This document shows, one piece after another, positions 16,751-24,767 of a stretch of 36,318 bases of DNA. Below the pieces are notes generated by a model. The model saw nothing but the letters and a program-made list of their open reading frames with translations, made no database searches and was not told the DNA's origin. This DNA is from Clostridium sp. Marseille-P2415. Its GTDB lineage: Bacteria; Bacillota; Clostridia; Lachnospirales; Lachnospiraceae. Positions within the stretch are counted from its first letter, which is position 1. Each line of letters begins with the position of its first letter. The translations under genes and the position numbers were made by a program. The stretch is taken from NCBI RefSeq assembly GCF_900155545.1, contig NZ_LT732526.1, positions 2,272,498-2,308,815 of the forward strand, given 5' to 3'.

Positions 16751-19039
16751 CTATATTAGTCCTGCTTCTTTAAACTTCTCCACCAGCTTCTGTGGATCAA
16801 GAGGCAGACTGTCTACTGCTACACCCGTTGCATGAAGCACCGCATTGCGGACAGCCGGAGCCACAGGAATGGCCGGCGGCTCCCCAAGGGCCTTATTTCC
16901 AAACGGTCCTGTGGGATCTTCCAGTTCAACAAACCGGACATGAAGGTCCGGCGTATCCATGGACGTAGGAAGCTTGTAATCCAGCAGGTTATCATTCAAA
17001 GGCCTGCCGTTTTTATCAAATAACAATTCCTCGCTGAGCGCGTATCCAAGTCCCATGCTCATTCCTCCGTGCACCTGGGCCTCTGCCAGCTTTGGATTGA
17101 TGAGAATTCCGCTGTCATGGACATTGATGATGTTGGTCACCTTAACCCTGCCAAGGGGCATATCCACCTCTACCTCAGCAAAGCAGACACCGGTTGCAAT
17201 GGTGTTTTCCTTGCAATGGCTGGTGGCCTCTGCCGTAATATGAACGGAACGGTCCAGGCTGTAGAAGGCGTTGGTAGCAAGATCTGCCATATCCATAAGC
17301 TTCTCTCCGCTTTCTTTGTCAACGACCACGTTATTTTCAATGTCCATGGAAGCAGTTTCCCGGTCCAGCATATAGCTTACATATTCCAGGATCCTTTCTT
17401 TCATAAGATGGCCGCAGTTCTTCACGGCTTTTCCGCTGACATAGGTTTGTCTGGAAGCATAAGCGCCGGTATCAAAGGGGGTAATGTCCGTATCCTGGGT
17501 GGAAACGATATGGACCTTATCCTCCGATATTCCAGTAACCTCCGCTGCCATCTGTATGAATACGGTATCCGCGCCCTGTCCGATCTCCGTAGCGCCCATC
17601 TGAAGCTGCATGGAACCATCCTGGTTTAATATCATGCGGCAAGCGGCCGTCTCCAGGGAAATCGGATAAACTCCTGTCTTATAGCTGAAGATAGCCATAC
17701 CCACGCCTTTCCGGATGGGTCCGGCCTGATTCTCATATTCTTTTCTTTTCTCATCCCAGTGAATGAATTCCCGGCCCTTCTGAATGCATTCCTTTAGGCC
17801 ATATGTATGGCAGGTAATATGGGTGTGGGGATCCACATACCCTTCCTGCATACAGTTTTTTAAACGGAATTCCAGAGGGTCCATAGAAAGGGCCATGGAT
17901 AAATCATCGGCCATACATTCCGACGCAAAAGCCGCCTGGGGGATTCCATAGCCTCTCATGGCTCCGCCCGAAGACAAGTTGGTATAAACCGTATAGGCAT
18001 CCGACTGCAGGGTCTTTTCGTCGTGATAGATCTGTTTAAATTCATTGACCGTATTGGCAACAATGGAGTGCCCATGGGATGCGTAGCCTCCCTGGTTGGA
18101 AAATGCCTCCAGCCTTCTGGCTACCAGGGTCCCGTCTTTTCGCACAGCCGCCTTTACATGCATTTTAATGGCATGGCGGACTCTGGTATGGGCCAGGGTC
18201 TCTTCTCTTGAGATCTCCATGCGCACGCCTCTTCCTCCGGCCTGGGTACAGAGATAGGCGTTAAGCGGTTCATAAAGGACCTCCTGCTTGTTGCCAAAGC
18301 CTCCGCCGATATAGGGCTTGATCACCCGGATATCTCCCACCGGAATGCCCAAAGCCTGGCTGATGACACGGCGGACGATATGGGGGATCTGGGTGGAGGT
18401 GGTGACAACGATCCTCCCTTTTTCCATATAGGCAAAGGAAATGGGCGTCTCTATGTGGCAGTGCTGCACGCACTGGGTATCGTATACCCGGTCGATCTCC
18501 AGAATATCTTCGCCTTTTATGGCAGCTTCATAAGGCATATCGCCTACAGTAAAGTTGGAATGTGCGATCAAATTGCCCGGTCTCTCTTCGTGAAGGACCG
18601 AAGCGCCTTTAGCAAGCGCAGCCTCTGCCGTAAGAAGCGGCTCATACTCCTCATATTCCACCTTTACAAGACGGGCGGCCCGGTTCGCTGCGATCTCATC
18701 TTCTGCAATGACCGCCGCAATATCATCTCCATAGGTCCGCACCCTGGTATTAAGGAGCTTTCTGTCCGCAATGTCCTGATGGGCTTTTTCCACGGACCAG
18801 GGATGCCCGGCAGTGGGAAACTGCAAGTCCGGTACATCAAAGCAGGTCACGATTTTTACAACTCCGGCCACCTTTAAGGCATCTTCCAAGTCAAAGCGCT
18901 TCACCACCCCATTTGCAATGGTGCTTCTTACGACCTTTGCGACAAGAAATCCCCGGGGTTCCAGATCTGCGGTGTATTTAGCGCCGCCGGTTACTTTTTC
19001 ACTTGCGTCAACGCGAGTCATGTTTTTGCCAATTCCCAT
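16751..19039 (-). CDS. xdhA: Xanthine dehydrogenase, molybdenum-binding subunit
   Basis: 762 residues, near the 752 of E. coli XdhA. Motifs of the xanthine oxidase family: KVTGGAKYTADLEPRG at the start, YIGGGFGNKQEVLYEP, SGGAMRGYGIPQAAFASE, QMGATEIGQGADTVF, and the catalytic glutamate E720 in KALGEPPAIPVAPAV. It hydroxylates hypoxanthine or xanthine, or may act in reverse on urate. The nearby selD, desulfurase and DUF3343 genes suggest it is a selenium-dependent molybdenum hydroxylase carrying labile selenium; the sequence alone cannot prove that. AGGAGG lies 9 nt before the ATG, and a 171-nt leader separates it from the permease gene. Confidence 0.93.
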   Translation of the reverse strand: MGIGKNMTRVDASEKVTGGAKYTADLEPRGFLVAKVVRSTIANGVVKRFDLEDALKVAGVVKIVTCFDVPDLQFPTAGHPWSVEKAHQDIADRKLLNTRVRTYGDDIAAVIAEDEIAANRAARLVKVEYEEYEPLLTAEAALAKGASVLHEERPGNLIAHSNFTVGDMPYEAAIKGEDILEIDRVYDTQCVQHCHIETPISFAYMEKGRIVVTTSTQIPHIVRRVISQALGIPVGDIRVIKPYIGGGFGNKQEVLYEPLNAYLCTQAGGRGVRMEISREETLAHTRVRHAIKMHVKAAVRKDGTLVARRLEAFSNQGGYASHGHSIVANTVNEFKQIYHDEKTLQSDAYTVYTNLSSGGAMRGYGIPQAAFASECMADDLSMALSMDPLEFRLKNCMQEGYVDPHTHITCHTYGLKECIQKGREFIHWDEKRKEYENQAGPIRKGVGMAIFSYKTGVYPISLETAACRMILNQDGSMQLQMGATEIGQGADTVFIQMAAEVTGISEDKVHIVSTQDTDITPFDTGAYASRQTYVSGKAVKNCGHLMKERILEYVSYMLDRETASMDIENNVVVDKESGEKLMDMADLATNAFYSLDRSVHITAEATSHCKENTIATGVCFAEVEVDMPLGRVKVTNIINVHDSGILINPKLAEAQVHGGMSMGLGYALSEELLFDKNGRPLNDNLLDYKLPTSMDTPDLHVRFVELEDPTGPFGNKALGEPPAIPVAPAVRNAVLHATGVAVDSLPLDPQKLVEKFKEAGLI

Positions 19040-19080
19040 GGCATCCTACCTCCTGATTCTTATTTTTGAAGTGTCCGGCA

Positions 19081-19120
19081 GTCTCCCGCCCTTCCTTTAT
19101 GGAAAAAGGCCGGCGGAGAC
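19081..19120 (-). other. Strong stem-loop in the xdhA leader
   Basis: On the minus strand GTCTCCGCC (19120-19112) pairs with GGCGGGAGAC (19090-19081), one bulged base, enclosing a smaller TTCC/GGAA or CCTTT/AAAGG hairpin. On this strand no T-run follows, so it is not a terminator of the permease message. It ends 41 nt before the xdhA start codon. Possibly an mRNA stabiliser, a translation control element or a riboswitch part. Confidence 0.45.
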
Positions 19121-19210
19121 GAGACTTTTTCAAAGCATATAACGCTTATCAAAGTGATGTCGCCGCCAGCCCACTGACATTGTCTTTTGACCGGTGAAAA
19201 TCGAACTTCC

Positions 19211-20605
19211 TTATATTAATATATATTTTAGTACAAACAATACCGCCAGAACATACATGAGCGTACTGATTTTCTTCTCTTTTGCCTTACCGGTAACCAG
19301 GTTGATAAATACATAAGAAATCACGCCCATGGCGATCCCTTCGGAAATGCTGTACATAAACGGCATGGCAATAATCGCGATATAGCTTGGAATGGCCTCT
19401 GTGAAATCTGAAAAATCAATCTTGGTAACAGAGGTCATCATCAAAAAGCCTACCACCACCAGAGCGGGAGCCGTGGCAAAGGACGGAATCGCTAAGAAAA
19501 TCGGGGATAAAAACAGGGATAATCCAAACAACACGGCTGCGACCACTGCGGTCAGACCGGTTCTCCCCCCTTCTGCAACGCCGGCCGCACTCTCTACGAA
19601 TGTAGTGGTAGTGGAAGTACCGAAAATTGCGCCTACGGATGTACCGACCGCATCGGACAATAATGCGCCTCTGATCTGAGGAAGCTTTCCGTCTTTATCC
19701 AGCATGTCGGCCTTGGAAGCCACGCCGATCAGTGTTCCCAGGGTATCAAACATATCGACAAACAGGAACGCAAACATCACAACCAGGAAATCCAGGGAAA
19801 GGATCCTGGAGAAATCCAGCTTAAAAAAGGTGGGGGCCATGCTGGGAACTCCAAATCCTGATGAAAAATCAGGGAAAACACTCAACATGCCCAGTTCCGG
19901 ATTTGGCTGGTATAAACCGAACGCCTGGCAGATCATCCCAAGGACCCAGGTTGCCAGAATTCCCCATAAAATATTCCCCTTAACGTTTTTAACAACCAAC
20001 ACCGCCGTAATCAGGATGCCGATGACCGCTAATAAAACGGTAATTCCGACGGTATGGAACGTTCCATCCGCCAAAGAGCCCTTGAACGAATAAACCGTAA
20101 CCAGAGTTGCTCCATCTACAACGACCTTTGCATTCTGAAGTCCGATAAATGCGATAAACAGTCCGATTCCGACGGATACGGCATGCTTTAAATTCATAGG
20201 GATCGCATTGAAAATCGCCTCGCGGACACTGGTCAGTGAAAGAAGGATAAAAATAAGACCTTCTATGAATACCGCTGCCAGAGCCATCTCCCAGGTATAA
20301 CCCATATTAAGAACTACCGTATACGCAAAATATGCGTTGAGCCCCATTCCCGGCGCAAGCACAAACGGATAGTTGGCAAGCCCTGCCATCAAAAGAGTCG
20401 CAACCAGTGATGCCAGAGCCGTGGCAGTAAATACCGCTCCGCTGTCCATTCCCGCTGCGCTTAAGACGCTGGGGTTGACCGCCAGAATATATGCCATGGT
20501 CATAAACGTGGTAATGCCGGCTACAATCTCGGTCCTGGCATCTGTGTGGTTCTTGGATAAGTGAAATACCCTTTCCAAAAATCCGTCACTTTTTTTTGTT
20601 TCCAT
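19211..20605 (-). CDS. AzgA/PbuG-type purine (guanine/hypoxanthine) permease
   Basis: 464 residues with about 12-13 membrane helices. AzgA-branch signatures: TEIVAGITTFMTMAYIL, FVLAPGMGLNAYFAYT, DMFDTLGTLIGVASKADM, and GTSTTTTFVESAAGVAEGGRTG. These permeases import guanine, hypoxanthine or adenine by proton symport. It lies between guaD (78 nt) and xdhA on the minus strand with AAGGAGG 8 nt before the ATG, so uptake is co-transcribed with guanine deamination and xanthine oxidation. Confidence 0.92.
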   Translation of the reverse strand: METKKSDGFLERVFHLSKNHTDARTEIVAGITTFMTMAYILAVNPSVLSAAGMDSGAVFTATALASLVATLLMAGLANYPFVLAPGMGLNAYFAYTVVLNMGYTWEMALAAVFIEGLIFILLSLTSVREAIFNAIPMNLKHAVSVGIGLFIAFIGLQNAKVVVDGATLVTVYSFKGSLADGTFHTVGITVLLAVIGILITAVLVVKNVKGNILWGILATWVLGMICQAFGLYQPNPELGMLSVFPDFSSGFGVPSMAPTFFKLDFSRILSLDFLVVMFAFLFVDMFDTLGTLIGVASKADMLDKDGKLPQIRGALLSDAVGTSVGAIFGTSTTTTFVESAAGVAEGGRTGLTAVVAAVLFGLSLFLSPIFLAIPSFATAPALVVVGFLMMTSVTKIDFSDFTEAIPSYIAIIAMPFMYSISEGIAMGVISYVFINLVTGKAKEKKISTLMYVLAVLFVLKYILI

Positions 20606-20683
20606 ACTTCCTACCTCCTTGATCGGTGAAATATTTTCCTTCCTGCATAAAGAACTACCCCACGCAGCTCCTGTTATACAAAG

Positions 20684-21964
20684 CTAAAATATCCTTTTCC
20701 CTTCTGCATATTTCCCTCTGATGTGCCTGTCATCGGACAGGTATATGAAACGTTCCAGCCGTTCCCGCAATGTGAGCGGCTGCGGATGACGCAGACTGCT
20801 GTCATCCAGAATCAGAGCATCAAAGTCATAGCCTTCCAGAAAGCTTCCAACCTTTCCAAAGAACGAACCACCGCCAATGGTTCCCAGATAGAATGCCTCT
20901 TCTGCAGTAAGCGGCTTTAAGCTGTCATCCTGAAGCCTCCACCTTAGTTTGGATACGGAAATGGCATCTGCCATAGCACGGAATATGGACTCCCCGCTTC
21001 CTCCTGCCACATCAGTTCCAAGCCCCACGTTCATCCCCCGGTCCAGATAAGTCCTGACCGGAGCGATCCCGGAGGATAAGTTGGTATTCGACTGAGGACA
21101 GTGAGCAATATAAACTCCACGCTCTTTGATTAACGCGATTTCCGGTTCGGCCGAAGAAACGCAATGAGCCATAACAGTCCTTCCGTTTCCCCCAAACAGG
21201 CCGAACCGGTCATAAGCATCTCCATAGAATCCGGAATCCGGACAGAGCTCCTTTACCCATTCAATCTCACTCTGATTTTCCGACAAATGGGACTGCACCG
21301 GAAGTCCATACTTCTTCTGCAATTCTCCCAGCCGCTCCATCAGCTCATCCGTACAGGACGGAATGAACCTTGGGGTCAGTATGGGCTTCACATTCCCGTA
21401 CTTGAAACGCGTCTCCTCCAGCCAGCTAACCGTATCCCGAACCGACTGTTCTGCACTTAATTCACATAAGTATTCCGGGGAATTCCGGTCCATATTGACC
21501 TTGCCGATCATGGTCTTCAAACCGGTTTCCTCCATCAGATCCATTAAAAGCTCTGTGGCCGGTTTGTGGATGGTGGCAAAAATACAGGCCCTTGTGGTAG
21601 CGCTTCTCTTCATGGCATCCGCAAAAATCTGGTAGGCCTTCCTTGCATATTCCAGATCGCCGTACCTGGCTTCCTCTGGAAACGTATTCGTATTCAGCCA
21701 GTCCAAAAGCTCTAAATCCATCCCAAGACCGCGAAATGAAAATTGCGGCGCATGAATATGAAGATCGATGAGCCCCGGAATGATGAGCATATCCCCGCAG
21801 TCCTCAAGCGGATAATCCGCAAACTGCTCCGGGATTTCCCTATAAACCCCCGCCGACTTTCCATTCTGGCATATTAAAAAACCCTGTTCCACCGTCTTTA
21901 ACGTGTGGACATCCTCACTGTAGCATATGTTCCCTTTTAAAATGAATTTTTTATCACTGGTCAT
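20684..21964 (-). CDS. guaD: Guanine deaminase
   Basis: 426 residues from ATG 21964, which has AGGAGG 4 nt upstream; longer in-frame versions run into the riboswitch leader and are rejected. Amidohydrolase zinc ligands: PGLIDLHIHAPQ (H69, H71), PVQSHLSENQSEIEWVK, MAHCV and LGTDVAGGSGES. The HIHAPQFSFRGLG and DWLNTNTFPEE segments are typical of guanine deaminases. It makes xanthine and ammonia from guanine. It is the first gene of the riboswitch-controlled operon guaD-permease-xdhABC. Activity on 8-oxoguanine or other guanine analogues cannot be excluded. Confidence 0.9.
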   Translation of the reverse strand: MTSDKKFILKGNICYSEDVHTLKTVEQGFLICQNGKSAGVYREIPEQFADYPLEDCGDMLIIPGLIDLHIHAPQFSFRGLGMDLELLDWLNTNTFPEEARYGDLEYARKAYQIFADAMKRSATTRACIFATIHKPATELLMDLMEETGLKTMIGKVNMDRNSPEYLCELSAEQSVRDTVSWLEETRFKYGNVKPILTPRFIPSCTDELMERLGELQKKYGLPVQSHLSENQSEIEWVKELCPDSGFYGDAYDRFGLFGGNGRTVMAHCVSSAEPEIALIKERGVYIAHCPQSNTNLSSGIAPVRTYLDRGMNVGLGTDVAGGSGESIFRAMADAISVSKLRWRLQDDSLKPLTAEEAFYLGTIGGGSFFGKVGSFLEGYDFDALILDDSSLRHPQPLTLRERLERFIYLSDDRHIRGKYAEGKRIF

Positions 21965-22114
21965 AGAACCTCCTGTTCCGTATACAAAGAAAATACGGCA
22001 GTTAAATTGCAACGTTCCTAAAACCCTGAGCAATAAAAAACCACCGTTCCTTCTATCTCTCCACACGTGCACCATAAGAACACAGCAAAATAAAGCCGGG
22101 CTTACCGTCACGCG

Positions 22115-22183
22115 GAAACTTATAGACAACTATTACGGTAGTTGGTAGAAACACTCAACCAATTATGAGCATATATAAGTTTC
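22115..22183 (-). ncRNA. Purine (guanine-class) riboswitch aptamer, variant core
   Basis: On the minus strand a three-way junction can be drawn. P1 is GAAACTTATA (22183-22174) / TATAAGTTTC (22124-22115), 10 bp. P2 is GCTCA/TGAGT, with a loop ending in GG. J2-3 is the invariant GTTTCTACC, P3 is CAACTA/TAGTTG, and its loop is CCGTAA. The pyrimidine that reads the ligand (position 74 in xpt numbering) is C, so it belongs to the guanine rather than the adenine type; U51 is kept. Departures: J1-2 reads TAT instead of TAA, J3-1 reads TC instead of AC, and P2 and both loops are slightly short. It lies about 40 nt after the promoter and upstream of guaD. Confidence 0.85.
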
Positions 22184-22228
22184 TTTGAATACTGATACTT
22201 AACAAATCTTGTGACCTCTGACAGGTTG

Positions 22229-22258
22229 ACTATATCATATTGTACAACTATTTGTCAA
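22229..22258 (-). promoter_or_regulatory. Promoter of the guaD-permease-xdhABC operon
   Basis: Minus strand TTGACA (22258-22253), 18-nt spacer, TATAGT (22234-22229) with an extended -10 TGA. The spacer contains the palindrome TTGTACAA, which could be a protein site. Transcription would start near 22222. Confidence 0.65.
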
Positions 22259-22393
22259 TACCATTTTTATTTTTGTGCACTTCATATAATTAAATAGTCT
22301 TCTACTACTATTTTTCGATAATTGTCGGCCAATAATCCATAGATTTTTTCTATATATAAAAAATACCACTCATCCTTCTCCCGCTGCCAGATT

Positions 22394-22630
22394 TTAAATC
22401 AGGTACTCCCCAAAACTATCCCAGTGCAGCTCCTTTTCCCTCATCCATTGCCCAATATCCCCCTCCCACTCCACAGGCATAGCCCAGGCGAGTCCGCATC
22501 CGGAAGAAATCTGCCGTGGTACCGGTATCAAACGCCCCGGAACCTCCTCTTCCCTGCAGGCGGCCTCCATTGCAATGGCTTCTGCCGTGGTATGGAAGGA
22601 AATAACGACTTTCCATTCTTTTTTTCTCAT
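22394..22630 (-). CDS. DUF3343 putative Se/S carrier-like protein
   Basis: 78 residues, MRKKEWKVVISFHTTAEAIAMEAACREEEV..., with the family motif ISSGCGLAW (C45) near the middle and another cysteine at C25. This small family is found beside SelD and NifS-like proteins in genomes with selenium-dependent molybdenum hydroxylases and is thought to carry selenium or sulfur; that is from family knowledge. It follows the LysR gene by 87 nt. No good ribosome-binding site precedes the ATG, and an in-frame TGA lies just upstream, so no longer start is possible. A competing ORF in another frame (22416-22640) lacks family features. Confidence 0.82.
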   Translation of the reverse strand: MRKKEWKVVISFHTTAEAIAMEAACREEEVPGRLIPVPRQISSGCGLAWAMPVEWEGDIGQWMREKELHWDSFGEYLI

Positions 22631-22703
22631 ATTCTGTCAACCGCTTTTCAATTAATCGCCTAAATTTCTGATCTCCGGCGTGAACACAATCATTATGACT
22701 TTC

Positions 22704-22724
22704 TTTATAGACAATGTCTATAAA
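22704..22724. promoter_or_regulatory. 21-bp perfect palindrome between LysR and DUF3343 genes
   Basis: Arms TTTATAGACA (22704-22713) and TGTCTATAAA (22715-22724) around a single base. The inner 15 bp fit ATAG-N7-CTAT and T-N11-A. It overlaps the LysR stop codon. No T-run follows on the minus strand, so a terminator is less likely than an operator for the DUF3343 gene. Confidence 0.5.
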
Positions 22725-23623
22725 TATGCATACAGTTCCCGGACAAATTGCAGGAACAGCCTGGCCGCTTTTCCGGGCTTATGGTTCTTGCTCCAAACCA
22801 TGTACAATTTCCGGTAAACATCATCCGCACTCAGAGAAAAACGCAGCAGAGAGCCCTGTTTTACGTAATCCTCTACGGCTGCACTGGATATAATGGAAAT
22901 GCCCATTGCCGCTCCCACCGATTTTTTAATGGTCTCCTGATTGTTAATGGTAGCCACGATCTCCAACCGGCTTAAGTCCAGCCCCATATCCTTTAGATGA
23001 CGTTCCGCTTCCTTTCTGGTACCGGAGCCTTCCTCCCTGACGATCCAGCGCTCTTCATAGAACCGTTCCAGAGGAAATCCGGTTTTCTCATACTGACGGT
23101 ACCGTTCGATATTTGGAGTAATGATCACCAGACGGTCAAGATAAAAGGGCTCAAATACGCAGGCCGGATCAGAACCCATGGTTCCCGTAAAGCCGATCTC
23201 CACCTGGCCTTCCTGTACCATCCGGACTACCTCCATGCTGTCTGCTTCCTTTAGCTCCAGCTGGTTTCCCGGATAGGTTCTGGTAAACAGGGAAAGGATC
23301 TGCGGCAGAATATACTGCCCCGGCACCGTTGAGGCACCTACAATGATCTTCTTTGCCGCTTTGCGGTCCTTCTGGGTAAAGTCCCGCAGGATATTTTTTT
23401 CCAACTGCAGCATTTTCCTGGCATTGTCGTAAAGCCGTTCTCCTTCCCCTGACAGCTCCACATCCTTTGTGGTGCGGATAAACAATCGGACTCCCAGTTC
23501 TTTTTCCAGCGAACCGATGTGGGCGCTTACCGTAGGCTGGGTCAGGTAAAGCTTTTTCGCAGCCGCTGAAAAGCTTTTTACTTCCGCTACACATACAAAC
23601 GCTTCCAATTGCTTCAAATTCAT
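22718..23623 (-). CDS. LysR-family regulator of the selenium cluster
   Basis: 301 residues. The N-terminal winged HTH, MNLKQLEAFVCVAEVKSFSAAAKKLYLTQPTVSAHI, is followed by the linker helix and a periplasmic-binding-like effector domain (KIIVGASTVPGQYILPQIL onwards). It matches the group annotated as selenium-metabolism-associated LysR regulators. Its ATG overlaps the desulfurase stop by 4 nt (ATGA), so the two are translationally coupled within selD-desulfurase-lysR. LysR proteins bind T-N11-A palindromes and often control their own operon; suitable sites are seen at 25837-25851 and 22707-22721. The inducer is unknown. Confidence 0.88.
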   Translation of the reverse strand: MNLKQLEAFVCVAEVKSFSAAAKKLYLTQPTVSAHIGSLEKELGVRLFIRTTKDVELSGEGERLYDNARKMLQLEKNILRDFTQKDRKAAKKIIVGASTVPGQYILPQILSLFTRTYPGNQLELKEADSMEVVRMVQEGQVEIGFTGTMGSDPACVFEPFYLDRLVIITPNIERYRQYEKTGFPLERFYEERWIVREEGSGTRKEAERHLKDMGLDLSRLEIVATINNQETIKKSVGAAMGISIISSAAVEDYVKQGSLLRFSLSADDVYRKLYMVWSKNHKPGKAARLFLQFVRELYAYL

Positions 23624-24762
23624 AGGCTCAGCTCCCTCACAGCATGGATGGCTTCGTCGATTTCCTTTTCTTCATTATAATGGGACATGGAAAAACGGAC
23701 AGCTCCCTGTTCTGCAGTTCCCAGCGCCTGATGCATGAGGGGCGCACAGTGAGCCCCTGCCCTGGTATAAATTTCATAATGAAAGGCCAGCTCGTCCGCC
23801 ACTTCCCCGGAATCGCAGTCCCGTATGTTAAGGGCCACGACCGGCGCACGGCAAAGAAGCTTTTCCTCTGAAAAATCCCCATACACACGGATCCCCGGAA
23901 TTTCCCTCACTCCCTCATAGAACCGTTTCATGAGCATGAGCTCTCTCTCCCGTATATTGTTGATGCCGGTTTTCCGAAGATACAATAATGCAGCATGAAG
24001 ACCGGCGATCCCATGGCTGTTTAAGGTACCCGCTTCCAAAGCCTCGGGCATCTCCTCCGGCTGGGTCCTTAAATAGCTGTGAACTCCGCTCCCTCCCACC
24101 ATCAGAGGCCTTATTAAAATCCCGTCCCGGACACAGATTCCTCCTGTTCCCTGAGGACCTAAAAGACCCTTGTGGCCGGTAAAGCACAGGACATCGATCC
24201 CCATCCGTTCCATGTCAATGTCAAACACTCCCGCGGTCTGGGATGCATCCACCAGGAATAAAATCCCATGTGCCCTGCAGATACGCCCGATGGCTTCCAG
24301 ATCATTCATATTCCCGGTTAAGTTGGAGGCATGGGTACAGACTACACCACGGGTATTTTTCCGGATTGCCGCTTCTAAATCCTCATACCGGATATTGCCC
24401 TTTTGATCCACAGGCAGGATGGTAAGCTCTACTCCCCGCTTTTCCATCAGGTACAGGGGGCGAAGTACGGAATTATGCTCCATCACGGTAGTAATCACAT
24501 GGTCTCCCGGGTCAAACGCGCCCTGAATGGCGGTATTTAAGCTCTCCGTCGAATTCGCCGTAAAGGCAACCCGGGCCGGATCTCCTGCATGGAAAAGCTC
24601 TGCCAACATCCTTCGGGTATCAAAAATCATCCGGGATGCATCCAGTGACGCCCCATGAGCCCCCCGGCCGGAATTCCCCAGTTGAAGCAATGCATCCGCC
24701 ACCGCCGCTCTTACTTCTTCCGGTTTCTGGTATGAGGTTGCCGCATTATCCAGATAAATCAT
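23620..24762 (-). CDS. Class V cysteine desulfurase/selenocysteine lyase-like enzyme
   Basis: 380 residues. It starts MIYLDNAATSYQKPEEV, the usual opening of NifS/CsdA-type PLP enzymes. PLP lysine K198 is in CFTGHKGLLGPQGTGG; the cofactor histidine and aspartate regions are MEHNSVLRP and LVDASQTAGV; the catalytic cysteine is C339 in YTRAGAHCAPLMH. It removes sulfur or selenium from cysteine or selenocysteine. Located 5 nt after selD and coupled to the LysR gene, it probably provides selenium for SelD or directly for the molybdenum hydroxylase. Confidence 0.9.
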   Translation of the reverse strand: MIYLDNAATSYQKPEEVRAAVADALLQLGNSGRGAHGASLDASRMIFDTRRMLAELFHAGDPARVAFTANSTESLNTAIQGAFDPGDHVITTVMEHNSVLRPLYLMEKRGVELTILPVDQKGNIRYEDLEAAIRKNTRGVVCTHASNLTGNMNDLEAIGRICRAHGILFLVDASQTAGVFDIDMERMGIDVLCFTGHKGLLGPQGTGGICVRDGILIRPLMVGGSGVHSYLRTQPEEMPEALEAGTLNSHGIAGLHAALLYLRKTGINNIRERELMLMKRFYEGVREIPGIRVYGDFSEEKLLCRAPVVALNIRDCDSGEVADELAFHYEIYTRAGAHCAPLMHQALGTAEQGAVRFSMSHYNEEKEIDEAIHAVRELSL

Positions 24763-24767
24763 GGCTC

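Larger units (their letters stand above)
21965..22393. other. Leader and promoter region of the guaD operon
   Basis: This gene-free stretch holds, on the minus strand, the promoter (22258-22229), the purine riboswitch aptamer (22183-22115), and about 150 nt of further leader. That leader includes a 6-bp hairpin CCGTAT/ATACGG (21978-21998) just ahead of the ribosome-binding site, and a weak AAGC/GCTT hairpin followed by TATTTT just after the aptamer. I see no strong terminator there, so the expression platform is unresolved. Between 22260 and 22393 there is only A+T-rich sequence with a weak hairpin at 22342-22363. Confidence 0.6.

Noticed and set aside
19081-19130. Plus-strand terminator (GC-rich stem followed by TTTTT)
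   Set aside because: It looks like a terminator on the + strand, but no + strand gene precedes it; kept instead as a structured leader of xdhA with caution.
22229-22258. ATAG-N7-ATAT sequence in the guaD promoter spacer as another LysR box
   Set aside because: The symmetry centre (TTGTACAA) is even and does not fit the odd-centred ATAG-N7-CTAT sites.
22342-22363. A+T hairpin after the DUF3343 gene as terminator
   Set aside because: The stem is wholly A-T and would be unstable; not called.
22416-22640. Alternative 74-residue ORF overlapping the DUF3343 gene
   Set aside because: It is a frame shadow; only the other frame carries the DUF3343 motif ISSGCGLAW.
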